DNA of 64,000 nt from Roseomonas sp. CECT 9278 (GTDB taxonomy: Bacteria > Pseudomonadota > Alphaproteobacteria > Acetobacterales > Acetobacteraceae): the NCBI RefSeq assembly GCF_918698155.1, contig NZ_CAKKLX010000011.1, positions 62,001-126,000 of the forward strand. The letters run 5' to 3'. The position numbers and the translations under genes were made by a program. Shown here piece after piece: positions 11,335 through 18,948 of the stretch (positions are counted from its first letter, which is position 1; every line of letters starts with the position of its first letter). The notes beneath the pieces were generated by a model. The model worked only from the letters and a program-made list of their open reading frames with translations. It was not told the origin of the DNA and ran no database searches.

Positions 11335-12315
11335 CTATTCCACCGTGATGCCGGCGCGGCGCACCAGGTCGGCGTTCTCCGCGAGATCCTTCGCCACCTG
11401 TTCGCGCATCGCGCGCGCGCCGGTCGGCCAGGCGGAGATGCCGAGCGGCTCCAACCGCTGCAACAGGCGCTCGTCGGAAAAGGTCGCGGCGATCGCGGCG
11501 TCCAGCGCGCCGGCGATGGCGTCCGGCAAGCCGGCAGGCGCCGCAACGCCTGTCCAGTTGGGCACGACGTAGTCGGGATAGCCCTGCTCGGCCACGGTCG
11601 GGAGGTCGGGCAGCGGCCGGAAGCGCTGCGCGGTGGCGATGCCCAGGGCCCGCACGCGGTTCGCCTCGATATGCGGCCGCGCGGGCGCGAGGGTGCTCAG
11701 CATGAAGTCCACGCGGCCGGTCGAGACATCGGTCAGTGCCGCGGCGGTGCCGTTGTAGGGCACGTGGATCAGCTCGATTCCGGCACGCCGCGCCAGGTCG
11801 AAGGTACCCAGATGCGCCGAGGAGCCGACACCCCAGGTGGCGTAGCTGATCTCGCCCGGGCGGCGCTTGGCGGCGGCGACCAGCGCCTCAAGGCTCGCCC
11901 AGCGCGGATGCGCGACGAACAGGTAGACGGCGCTGCCCGTCATGCCGAGCCACGTGAAGTCCTTCGTGGAATCGTAGCCGGCGTTGCGCAGCACGAAGGG
12001 CGTGATGGTGAAGGTGCCGTTGCCCGCGAAAACCAGCGTGGTGCCGTCCGGCCGCGCCCGCGCCACCTGGCGCGTGCCGAGCGTGGTGCTCGCGCCCGGC
12101 TTGTGGTCCATCACGAAGGTGCCGCCCAGGCGCTCCTGCAGCCCCTGGTTGATGGCATTGCCGAAGACGTCGGGGATGCCGCCGGCGGCGTAGGGGATGA
12201 CGAGGCTGACGGGGCGGCCGCCCGGATAGGCTTGCGCGCGCGCGACGCGCGGGACGAAGAGCGGTGCGAGGCCAGCGGCCAGCACGGCGCGGCGTGGGGT
12301 GGCGATGCGGTTCAT
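11335..12315 (-). CDS. Bug-family tripartite tricarboxylate transporter receptor
   Basis: This 326-residue secreted binding protein has a leader ending ...VARAQA near residue 28, then RPVSLVIPYAAGGIPD and HVPYNGTAAALTDVSTGRVD, both Bug family landmarks. The ATG at 12315 follows an AGGGAGG site. It is the first of two adjacent receptor genes that differ clearly from each other, so they more likely bind different ligands than represent a recent duplication. It lies 40 bases after the acyl-CoA ligase gene, which links uptake to CoA activation of the ligand. Confidence 0.9.
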   Translation of the reverse strand: MNRIATPRRAVLAAGLAPLFVPRVARAQAYPGGRPVSLVIPYAAGGIPDVFGNAINQGLQERLGGTFVMDHKPGASTTLGTRQVARARPDGTTLVFAGNGTFTITPFVLRNAGYDSTKDFTWLGMTGSAVYLFVAHPRWASLEALVAAAKRRPGEISYATWGVGSSAHLGTFDLARRAGIELIHVPYNGTAAALTDVSTGRVDFMLSTLAPARPHIEANRVRALGIATAQRFRPLPDLPTVAEQGYPDYVVPNWTGVAAPAGLPDAIAGALDAAIAATFSDERLLQRLEPLGISAWPTGARAMREQVAKDLAENADLVRRAGITVE

Positions 12316-12355
12316 CCTGGACCTCCCTGGTCGCGCATTCCCGGCGCGGTTTTCG

Positions 12356-13861
12356 TCAGATCGCGCGGCCGGCCCCCTGCCAATGGGGATCGCGCAGCTT
12401 GCGCTTGAGCAGCTTGCCGGAATCGTCGCGCGGCAATTCGTCGTGGAACTCGATGACGCGCGGCACCTTGAAGTTGGCGAGCTTCACCTTGAGCGCCTCG
12501 CGGATCCCTGCCTCGGTGGCGCCGGGCGCGGCGCGGATGGCGGCGCAGAGCGCCTCGCCGAATTCCGGGTCCGGGATGCCGAAGACAGCGCAGTCGAGCA
12601 CGCCGGGAATGCCGATCATCACGGCCTCGATCTCGGCGGGGTAGATGTTGACGCCGCCGGAGATGACCATGTCGCGCTTGCGGTCGCACAGGAACAGGTA
12701 GCCATCCGCGTCGAAGTAGCCGACGTCGCCGACGGTGATGAGGCCGTCGCGTTCCACTGCGCGGCGTTCGCCGTCGCGCTTGTTGTAGGTGAAGTCCGGC
12801 ATGTAGTCGACGCGGGCGAAGATCTCGCCGGGCGTGCCGGGTGGACACTCCACCCCGGCGTCGTCGAGGATGCGCACCGTCGCGCCCTCGGTCAGGGTGC
12901 CGACGGTGCCGGGCTTCGCGAGCCACTGATGCGGCGTGCAGGCGGTCGGCGCGCCAAGATCCGTCGCGCCATAGAATTCATGGATCACCGGGCCCCACCA
13001 GTCGAGCATCGCCTGCTTCACCTCGGCCGGGCAGGGTGCCGCGGCATGGGTGACGTGGCGGAGCGACGACAGATCGTAGCGCCGCTTCACCTCGTCATCG
13101 AGCCGCAGCAGGCGCACCATCATGGTCGGCACGAGGAAGACGGTGGTGATGCGATGGCGCTCGATCAGCGCCAGCAGTTCCTCGGGGTCGAAGCGCGGCA
13201 TCAGCACCAGGACCTCCGACAGCGGCACGGCGCGCAAGCCGAAGCCGTTCGGCGCGGAGTGGTACATCGGCCCGGGCACCAGGCTGCGGATGCCGGGCAC
13301 CAGGCCATAGATCTGTGCGCGGTTGCGGGCGGTGGCGGCAGCCTGCGCGGGCGTTGGCGGCTGGCGTCGCACGCCCTTCGGCCGGCCGGTGGTGCCGGAG
13401 GTGTAGATCATGCTCTCCCGCGCCGGCTGCGGCGGGCCATCCCATTCGGCGTGGCGGTCGATGAAGGCGTTCCAATCCTCGCCCGGCAAGGCGCCGCCCG
13501 CGACGGGCATGCCGTAGGCGGCGACGCATTCGGGCGGGGTGGGCACCACGAGAATCACCAGGCCGTCCGGTGCATCCGACAGCAGGTGCGCGAGGTCCTG
13601 GTGCACGACGACGATGCGGGCCTCGCAGTCGCGTAGCAGATAGCCGATCTCGTCCGGCTTCCAATGCCAGTTGATCGGCACCGCATAGCCGCCGAGCGTC
13701 GATGCCGCGAGGCTTGCTTCTAGGAATGTGAAGTCGTTGCGCAGCAGCAGCGCGACGCAGTCGCCCGGACCGACGCCGAGGGCCGCGAAGCCGGTCGCCG
13801 CGCGGCGCACCCGCGCCATCAGCGCGTCCTGCGTGATGCTGCGGTCGCCGCTGATGATCAC
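12356..13861 (-). CDS. Acyl-CoA synthetase (AMP-forming ligase)
   Basis: This 501-residue enzyme of the ANL superfamily would activate an organic acid to its CoA thioester with ATP. The P-loop-like motif YTSGTTGRPKGVRR lies near residues 151-164. The hinge region GDVGYFDADGYLFLCDRKRD and the ISGGVNIYPAEIE segment follow near 375-405, and the C-terminal lysine motif DSGKLLKRKLR is intact. No ATG gives the full N-terminus: the GTG at 13861 does, and it overlaps the stop of the upstream hydratase (GTGA), consistent with coupled translation. The neighbouring hydratases, lyase and thiolase-fold protein should process the CoA ester. Chain length and substrate are not predictable. Confidence 0.88.
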   Translation of the reverse strand: MIISGDRSITQDALMARVRRAATGFAALGVGPGDCVALLLRNDFTFLEASLAASTLGGYAVPINWHWKPDEIGYLLRDCEARIVVVHQDLAHLLSDAPDGLVILVVPTPPECVAAYGMPVAGGALPGEDWNAFIDRHAEWDGPPQPARESMIYTSGTTGRPKGVRRQPPTPAQAAATARNRAQIYGLVPGIRSLVPGPMYHSAPNGFGLRAVPLSEVLVLMPRFDPEELLALIERHRITTVFLVPTMMVRLLRLDDEVKRRYDLSSLRHVTHAAAPCPAEVKQAMLDWWGPVIHEFYGATDLGAPTACTPHQWLAKPGTVGTLTEGATVRILDDAGVECPPGTPGEIFARVDYMPDFTYNKRDGERRAVERDGLITVGDVGYFDADGYLFLCDRKRDMVISGGVNIYPAEIEAVMIGIPGVLDCAVFGIPDPEFGEALCAAIRAAPGATEAGIREALKVKLANFKVPRVIEFHDELPRDDSGKLLKRKLRDPHWQGAGRAI

Positions 13862-14721
13862 GGCAGGTATTCCGCCCGCCCGTTGTTGAGCACGATGACG
13901 TTGCGCGCCGGAACACTGACGCGGAAGGCGGCGACGCCGGGCCCCTGCTTCCACACTTCCGTGCGCAGCGTCTCGCCTGGATAGACGGGCGAGGTGAAGC
14001 GCAGGTCGAAGCGGCGCAGGCGTGTCGCATCGCCATCGCAGAGCAGGTTCGTCACTGCCCAGCCGGCAACGCCGTAGGAGCACAGCCCATGCAGGATGGG
14101 TTGCGCGAAGCCGCCCTGCGCCGCGGCCTTCGGGTCCGCATGGACCGGGTTGTAGTCGCCGTTCAGGCGATAGAGCAGCGCCGCATGGCGGCCCACCGCC
14201 CAGTCGAAGGAAGCATCCGGCGTGCCTTTCGGCACCGGATGCGGCTGCCGGATCGGTCCCGACGGCCCGCCGAAGCCGCCATCGCCGCGCAGGAAGGAGG
14301 TGCTGGTGATGCTGCACAGCGCTTCGTTGGTCGCGGCGTCGCGCAATTCGCGCGTGGTGTACATCAGCGCGCCCTTGCCGGCGCCCTTGTCGATGATCTC
14401 GTCGATGTGGAACCTGCTGACGACGCGACCCTTCGGTGGCAGCGGCCGATGGATGGTCAGCCCCTGTTCGCCGTGCAGCACCTTCGGCCAATCCACCCCG
14501 GTATCCGGTTCCTTGACCCAGAAGCCCGGCGTCGCCAGCACCACGCCCATCGTCGGCAGCGTGACGAGGTCTTCCTCGTAGACGTGGCGCAGCTGCTTCG
14601 GATCCATCGGGTCCTGGCCGAGCCCGAGGCCGAGCGCATAGAGCATCGTGTCCTTGACGCCGTAGCTCGCCTCGATGTCCGCGAACGTCCGGTTCTTCAG
14701 CGTGTCGTAGACGATGGCCAT
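13858..14721 (-). CDS. MaoC-family enoyl-CoA hydratase (double hot-dog, hydratase-2 type)
   Basis: At 287 residues the protein has the size of a two-hot-dog hydratase 2. The motif LNGDYNPVHADP near residues 186-197 carries the Asp and His that activate water in (R)-specific enoyl-CoA hydratases. The N-terminal half aligns in style with bile-acid and multifunctional-enzyme type hydratases (YALGLGLGQDPMD). It would hydrate a trans-2-enoyl-CoA to the 3-hydroxyacyl-CoA. The ATG at 14721 is the only plausible start. Its stop overlaps the ligase start by four bases, and the CitE-type gene ends 14 bases upstream. Confidence 0.85.
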   Translation of the reverse strand: MAIVYDTLKNRTFADIEASYGVKDTMLYALGLGLGQDPMDPKQLRHVYEEDLVTLPTMGVVLATPGFWVKEPDTGVDWPKVLHGEQGLTIHRPLPPKGRVVSRFHIDEIIDKGAGKGALMYTTRELRDAATNEALCSITSTSFLRGDGGFGGPSGPIRQPHPVPKGTPDASFDWAVGRHAALLYRLNGDYNPVHADPKAAAQGGFAQPILHGLCSYGVAGWAVTNLLCDGDATRLRRFDLRFTSPVYPGETLRTEVWKQGPGVAAFRVSVPARNVIVLNNGRAEYLP

Positions 14722-14735
14722 GCGTCGTTCTCCGG

Positions 14736-15611
14736 TCAGTCCTGGAACGCCGCATCGGCGGCGAGCACGCGCTGCGCCTGGCGCAGATGCGGCATGTCGA
14801 TCATCTTGCCGCCGAGCCCGACCGTGCCGATGCCCGGCGCGGCGTCGAAGGCGGCGACAATGCGCCGCGCATGCGCGACTTCCTCCGCCGTTGGGCGGAA
14901 CCCTGCATTGATCGCGGCGACCTGCGCCGGGTGGATGGCGATCTTGCCGGTGAAGCCCTGTCGGCGCCCATCGGCGCAGGCGGCGTGCAGCGCGGCCTCG
15001 TCGCGGAAATCCACCTCCAGCGTGTCGATCGGCTGCACCTTCGCGGCGACCGCTGCGAGCAGACATGCGGAGCGCGCGAAGCGGTAGGTCAAGGCATAGC
15101 CGCCCGCCGCATCCTGGTTGGTGCTCGCGCCGATGTCGGCCGGCAGATCCTCCGCACCCCAGGTCAGCGCAGCCAGCCGCGGGACGGCGACGCGTGCGTA
15201 GTCCGACAGGCGCAGCACCGCGGCCGCGGTCTCGGTTGCCACGGCAAGCAGCTTGATGTTGCCGGCCGGCAGGCCATCGCGCGCCTCCAGCGCATCGAGC
15301 CAATGCGACAGACGAAGCAGATCATCCGGTCCATTGACCTTCGGCACCACGAGGCCGTCAGGCGCGGCGCGCACCACGGCCGCGGCGTCGGTCAGGCCCT
15401 CGGTGTCGAGGGGGTTGATGCGCACCCACAGCTGCGGCCGCCGCGATGTGTGCGCCGTCAGGTAGTCCACGACCATGCCGCGCGCGACGGGGCGGCGCGA
15501 CGCCGCGACGGAATCCTCAAGGTCGAGGATCAGCGCATCGGCACCGCTCTCGCCACCCTTGACGAGCTTGCGTTCGCTGTCCGCCGGGACGAACAGCCAG
15601 GACCGGATCAT
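14736..15611 (-). CDS. CitE/HpcH-type beta-hydroxyacyl-CoA lyase
   Basis: This 291-residue TIM-barrel protein has the CitE family core LDLEDSV (29-35, metal-binding acidic residues), the VRINPLDTEG segment with the substrate arginine, and TWGAEDLPADIG. Stand-alone CitE-like proteins cleave citramalyl-CoA, malyl-CoA or methylmalyl-CoA. The ATG at 15611 overlaps the stop of the upstream MaoC gene (ATGA); an upstream in-frame codon gives no similarity. The tight MaoC-CitE pair resembles the itaconyl-CoA hydratase/citramalyl-CoA lyase pair of itaconate degradation. That makes a C5-dicarboxylyl-CoA substrate plausible, but sequence alone does not prove it. Confidence 0.85.
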   Translation of the reverse strand: MIRSWLFVPADSERKLVKGGESGADALILDLEDSVAASRRPVARGMVVDYLTAHTSRRPQLWVRINPLDTEGLTDAAAVVRAAPDGLVVPKVNGPDDLLRLSHWLDALEARDGLPAGNIKLLAVATETAAAVLRLSDYARVAVPRLAALTWGAEDLPADIGASTNQDAAGGYALTYRFARSACLLAAVAAKVQPIDTLEVDFRDEAALHAACADGRRQGFTGKIAIHPAQVAAINAGFRPTAEEVAHARRIVAAFDAAPGIGTVGLGGKMIDMPHLRQAQRVLAADAAFQD

Positions 15612-16060
15612 GCCGGCCGGCCCAGCATCAGCGCCTGGCGACGGCAATGGCCGACCAGCACGTCGTGCTGGTTGTAGGCGCGGTGCATGAACTCGACGAT
15701 GCCCTGGCCGGGGCGGGACTTGCTGGGGCGCTTCATCAGCACCTCCGATTCCACGCGGATGGTGTCGCCATGGAACAGCGGCTTCGGAAAACGCACTTCG
15801 TCCCAGCCGAGATTGGCGACCGTGGTGCCGAGCGTCGTGTCGCCGACCGAGATGCCGACCATCAGCCCCAGCGTGAAGCAGGAATTCACGATGCGCGTGC
15901 CGAACTCGGTGCCCTTCGCGTACTCCTCGTCCAGGTGCAGCGCCGCCGGGTTGTGCGTGATGGCGGAGAACCAGACATTGTCGGTCTCGGTGATGGTACG
16001 GCGGATGGCGTGCTGGAACACCTGGCCGACCTCGAACTCCTCGAAATACAGACCTGCCAT
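15608..16060 (-). CDS. MaoC-family hydratase (single hot-dog)
   Basis: The 150-residue protein is a single hot-dog domain with FSAITHNPAALHLDEEYA (residues 31-48) in the position of the MaoC hydratase motif. Such proteins add water to an enoyl-CoA, or serve as one half of a hydratase with a partner subunit. The ATG at 16060 is preferred to one eight codons upstream because the protein then begins with the usual short lead-in to YFEEFEVGQ. It sits between the DUF35 gene (five-base gap) and the CitE-type gene (four-base overlap). Itaconyl-CoA or mesaconyl-CoA hydratase is one option. Another is a MaoC/DUF35 complex like ChsH1-ChsH2 in steroid side-chain breakdown. Confidence 0.85.
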   Translation of the reverse strand: MAGLYFEEFEVGQVFQHAIRRTITETDNVWFSAITHNPAALHLDEEYAKGTEFGTRIVNSCFTLGLMVGISVGDTTLGTTVANLGWDEVRFPKPLFHGDTIRVESEVLMKRPSKSRPGQGIVEFMHRAYNQHDVLVGHCRRQALMLGRPA

Positions 16061-16065
16061 GGTCG

Positions 16066-16500
16066 TCAGTCCTTCACGCGCCACTGGACCAGCGTATAGG
16101 GCGGGTCGGCCGCGTCATGCGGTTCGAACACCGCCTCGACCTCCGCGCCGATCTCGACCGGCGCGTCGGGCGCGCAGAGCAGGTTGCCGACCATGCGGAT
16201 ATTGCCCGCATGCGGGAGCTCCACCAGCACGACCGTATAGGGGCCGTGGCCGTTCAGCGCCGGATGCACAGGATGGTGCGGGCGTTGCCACGACCAGATG
16301 CGGCCGCGTGGCGCCACTTCCTCCCATCCCAGGTCGAAGGAATGGCAGCGATGGCAGACCCATTCCGGGCCCCATTGATGCGCGCCGCAGCCCTTGCAGC
16401 GCTGGATCACCAGCTTGCCGGCACGCGTGCCATCCCAGTACGGCTTGGCGACGGGTTCCTGCGCGGGGGCGGGCAGGCCGGGGGGAAGGACGGTGCTCAC
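16066..16500 (-). CDS. DUF35 OB-fold protein with zinc ribbon
   Basis: This 144-residue protein has a rubredoxin-like zinc ribbon with Cys35, Cys38, Cys49 and Cys52 (CKGCGA...CHRC) followed by an OB fold, the DUF35 architecture. DUF35 proteins act as partners of thiolase-fold enzymes and help shape the acyl-CoA site. The GTG at 16500 overlaps the stop of the thiolase-like gene (GTGA) and gives a natural length; no ATG is available nearby. Position directly after a thiolase-fold gene and before a MaoC gene mirrors known thiolase/DUF35/MaoC assemblies. It should be cytoplasmic and bind zinc. Confidence 0.88.
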   Translation of the reverse strand: MSTVLPPGLPAPAQEPVAKPYWDGTRAGKLVIQRCKGCGAHQWGPEWVCHRCHSFDLGWEEVAPRGRIWSWQRPHHPVHPALNGHGPYTVVLVELPHAGNIRMVGNLLCAPDAPVEIGAEVEAVFEPHDAADPPYTLVQWRVKD

Positions 16501-17681
16501 AGGGTTGCCTCCGTGCCGAGGACCAGGCTGCTGACGGGCGTCACCATGGGGCCGCCGAGGACGGCGACGACCTCGGCATCCGGCACCTGGTTGTTCGCGG
16601 TGCCGCGCAGCTGGCGCACGGCCTCGTTCACCATCTCGAGGCCATGCATGTAGCATTCGGCGAGGTTCCCGCCGCTGGTGTTCATCGGCATCCTCCCCGT
16701 GGGTGCGAGCAGGTTCTCCAGCACAAGGAATTCGTTGGCCCTGGCCGGATCGACGAAGCCGTGCTCGACCAACGAGAGCAGCACGCCGCCGGTGAAGTTC
16801 TCATAGGCCTGCACGACGTCGACATCCTGCGGGCCGAGCTTCGCCATGGCCCACATGTTCTTCGCCACCGTGGGGAAATGGGCGGAGGCATAGTCCGGCG
16901 CGTTATGCACGGGTGCGGCGCTACGGTGATGCCCGCCCTGCGCCACGCCCAGCAGGTAGGTCGGCTTGTGCGGCAGGTCCTTCGCGCGATCGGCCGGCAC
17001 CACCAGCACGGCGCCTGCGCCGTCATTCTCCTGGCAGCAATCGAACAGGCGATGGAAGGGTTCGACGATCCAGCGCGACGCGTCGTATTTCTCCTGCGTC
17101 AGCGGCCGCCCGTACATCACCGCCGACGGGTTGTTCTGCGCGTGATGGTAGGACGCCATGGCGATGCTGCGCAGCGCCTCGTGCCGGATGCCATGTTCGG
17201 TCATGAAGCGCGTGATCTTCATGGCGAAGCGCTGCGCCGGCGACATCAGACCGTAGGGAAACAGGAAGGCATCGTCGCCGGTCGCCGCCGCCACCGCCGC
17301 GCCGCGCCCGTAGCGCGCGAATTGCCCCTGCGCGAGCGAGCGAAAGGCGATGACGCAGTTCGCCATGCCCGACTGCACCGCGGCCGCGGCATTGCCGACC
17401 GAGGCCGCCACGCCGCCACCGCCGCCGCCCCAATGCATGTTGGAGAAGCGCAGTTCCTTGATGCCGAGGGCCGCGGCAAGACGCACGGCCTCCGACCGGT
17501 CATTGCCATAGGACGCGAAGCCATCGACCTCCTTCGGGTCGATGCCGGCGTCGCGACAGGCGGCGATGATCGCCTGCAACGCAAGCTTGAACTCCGCATC
17601 GGGCGACTGCCCATGCTTGTAGTAAGTCGTCTCGCCGATGCCGGCGATCGCGACCTTGCCGCGCAATGTGCGCTCGGTCAT
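16497..17681 (-). CDS. Thiolase-fold protein of the SCP2/lipid-transfer group lacking the nucleophilic cysteine
   Basis: This 394-residue protein belongs to the SCP2-thiolase group (VAIAGIGETTYYKHGQ at the start, LAECYMHGLEMVNEAVRQLRG near the end). Where active thiolases have the nucleophile (NNNCATG in SCP2 thiolase), this protein has HWGGGGGG. Lining up the conserved GMANCV segment that follows puts a glycine at the cysteine position. Proteins of this kind with a DUF35 partner, such as Ltp2, act as retro-aldolases on beta-hydroxyacyl-CoA. The ATG at 17681 has a GGAGG site. It follows the acyl-CoA dehydrogenase by 25 bases and overlaps the DUF35 gene, so a dehydrogenation, hydration and aldol cleavage sequence is the likely logic. 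Confidence 0.85.
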   Translation of the reverse strand: MTERTLRGKVAIAGIGETTYYKHGQSPDAEFKLALQAIIAACRDAGIDPKEVDGFASYGNDRSEAVRLAAALGIKELRFSNMHWGGGGGGVAASVGNAAAAVQSGMANCVIAFRSLAQGQFARYGRGAAVAAATGDDAFLFPYGLMSPAQRFAMKITRFMTEHGIRHEALRSIAMASYHHAQNNPSAVMYGRPLTQEKYDASRWIVEPFHRLFDCCQENDGAGAVLVVPADRAKDLPHKPTYLLGVAQGGHHRSAAPVHNAPDYASAHFPTVAKNMWAMAKLGPQDVDVVQAYENFTGGVLLSLVEHGFVDPARANEFLVLENLLAPTGRMPMNTSGGNLAECYMHGLEMVNEAVRQLRGTANNQVPDAEVVAVLGGPMVTPVSSLVLGTEATL

Positions 17682-17706
17682 CGGCGCTGTGTCCTCCGTT
17701 GATCGG

Positions 17707-18864
17707 TCATCGGGCGTCCTGGAACAGGCGCCGGCCGATGATCTCCTTCATCAGCTCCGCCGCCCCGCCCGCGATGCGCGTCACGCGCGCATCCGTCCAG
17801 GCGCGCGCGATCGGCGTCTCGGCCATGTAGCCTGTGCCGCCGAACAGCTGCAGGCAGCGATCGAGCACCTCGCATTGCAGGTCGGTACAGAACAGCTTCG
17901 CCATGCCGGCCTCGACCGGGTCGAGCGTGCCGTCCATCTGCAGCGCGATCAGCCCGTCGGTCATCGCCCGCGCGGCAGCGGTCTTGGCAGCGAGCTCCGC
18001 CAGCACGAAGCGGGTGTTCTGGAAATCCGCGATGGTGCGCCCGAAGGCCTTGCGCTCGCGGGTATGGGCGATGGTCCAGCCGATCGCCTCCTCCGCCAGC
18101 ACGGTACCGCGGATGGCCTGGACCAGGCGCTCGCGCGCCAGGTTGGTCATCAGCATGCCGAAGCCCTGGCCCTCGGCACCGAGGCGATTGGCCACGGAAA
18201 CACGCACGTCGTCGTAGAAAAGCTCCGACGTGTCCTGCGCCTTCATGCCGATCTTGGCGAGGTTGCGGCCGCGCCGGAATCCGGGCGCCGTCGCCTCCAC
18301 CACGATCAGGCTGACGCCGTGCGCGCCGGCCGTCGTGTCCGTCTTGCAGGCAGTGACGATGAGGTCGGCGTTCTGGCCGTTCGAGATGTAGGTCTTCTGC
18401 CCGCGGATCACATAGTGGTCGCCATCCGTCACGGCCCGCGTGCGCATGCCCTTCAGGTCGCTGCCCGCGTCGGGTTCGGTCATCGCGATGGCGCCGATGA
18501 GCGAGCCATCGACCATGCCCGGCAGCCAGCGGCGCTTCTGGTCGTCGGATCCGAACTTCGCGATGTAGGTGGCGACCATGTCCGAATGCACGACGAAGCC
18601 TGGGCCTGACAGGTTGGCGCGGGCCAGTTCCTCGGTGACCACGGTGCAGTGTCCGAAATCACCGCCAGGCCCGCCATGATCCGGCGCGACATCGCAGCAC
18701 AACAGCCCGGCCTCGCCCGCCTTCCGCCAGGCCTCGCGCGGCACGATGCCGGCCTCCTCCCAGGCCATGGCATGGGGCACCAGCTCGGTTTCCACGAAGC
18801 GACGCACGGAGGCGCGGAAGATCGCGTGCTCCTGCCCCAGCACCGTGCGCGGACGCTCCAGCAT
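17707..18864 (-). CDS. Acyl-CoA dehydrogenase
   Basis: The 385-residue flavoenzyme would oxidise an acyl-CoA to the 2-enoyl-CoA and pass electrons to ETF. The family signatures AMTEPDAGSDL and LFGGTGYMAETPIARAW are present. Glu349 in the second is at the usual catalytic-base position of medium and short-chain enzymes. The ATG at 18864 has a GAGGAA site. It is the first gene of the minus-strand catabolic run and is divergent from a second acyl-CoA dehydrogenase across 84 bases. Because both copies keep the catalytic glutamate, they look like two separate active enzymes, not the one-active/one-inactive subunit pairs of some steroid enzymes. Confidence 0.92.
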   Translation of the reverse strand: MLERPRTVLGQEHAIFRASVRRFVETELVPHAMAWEEAGIVPREAWRKAGEAGLLCCDVAPDHGGPGGDFGHCTVVTEELARANLSGPGFVVHSDMVATYIAKFGSDDQKRRWLPGMVDGSLIGAIAMTEPDAGSDLKGMRTRAVTDGDHYVIRGQKTYISNGQNADLIVTACKTDTTAGAHGVSLIVVEATAPGFRRGRNLAKIGMKAQDTSELFYDDVRVSVANRLGAEGQGFGMLMTNLARERLVQAIRGTVLAEEAIGWTIAHTRERKAFGRTIADFQNTRFVLAELAAKTAAARAMTDGLIALQMDGTLDPVEAGMAKLFCTDLQCEVLDRCLQLFGGTGYMAETPIARAWTDARVTRIAGGAAELMKEIIGRRLFQDAR

Positions 18865-18948
18865 GGCGTTTCCTCGATCGTTCTTCCTGCGCTTGCCAAA
18901 TGGTAAGCATGCGTACGATCATCGCGCAAGAAGCCCTGGAGGACCCGC
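18865..18948. promoter_or_regulatory. Divergent promoter region with inverted repeat
   Basis: These 84 bases separate two divergent acyl-CoA dehydrogenase genes, so both catabolic arms start here. At 18891-18908 there is an imperfect inverted repeat, GCTTGCC-AAAT-GGTAAGC, with one mismatch in seven. Its size and place fit the operator of a dimeric repressor. The nearest candidate is the MarR protein encoded at the end of the plus arm (22281), which is inference. No sure -35/-10 pair was found. Confidence 0.5.

Noticed and set aside
16497-17681. Calling this gene a normal acetyl-CoA acetyltransferase
   Set aside because: The nucleophilic cysteine position is a glycine, and the neighbouring DUF35 gene fits an aldolase-type partner better.
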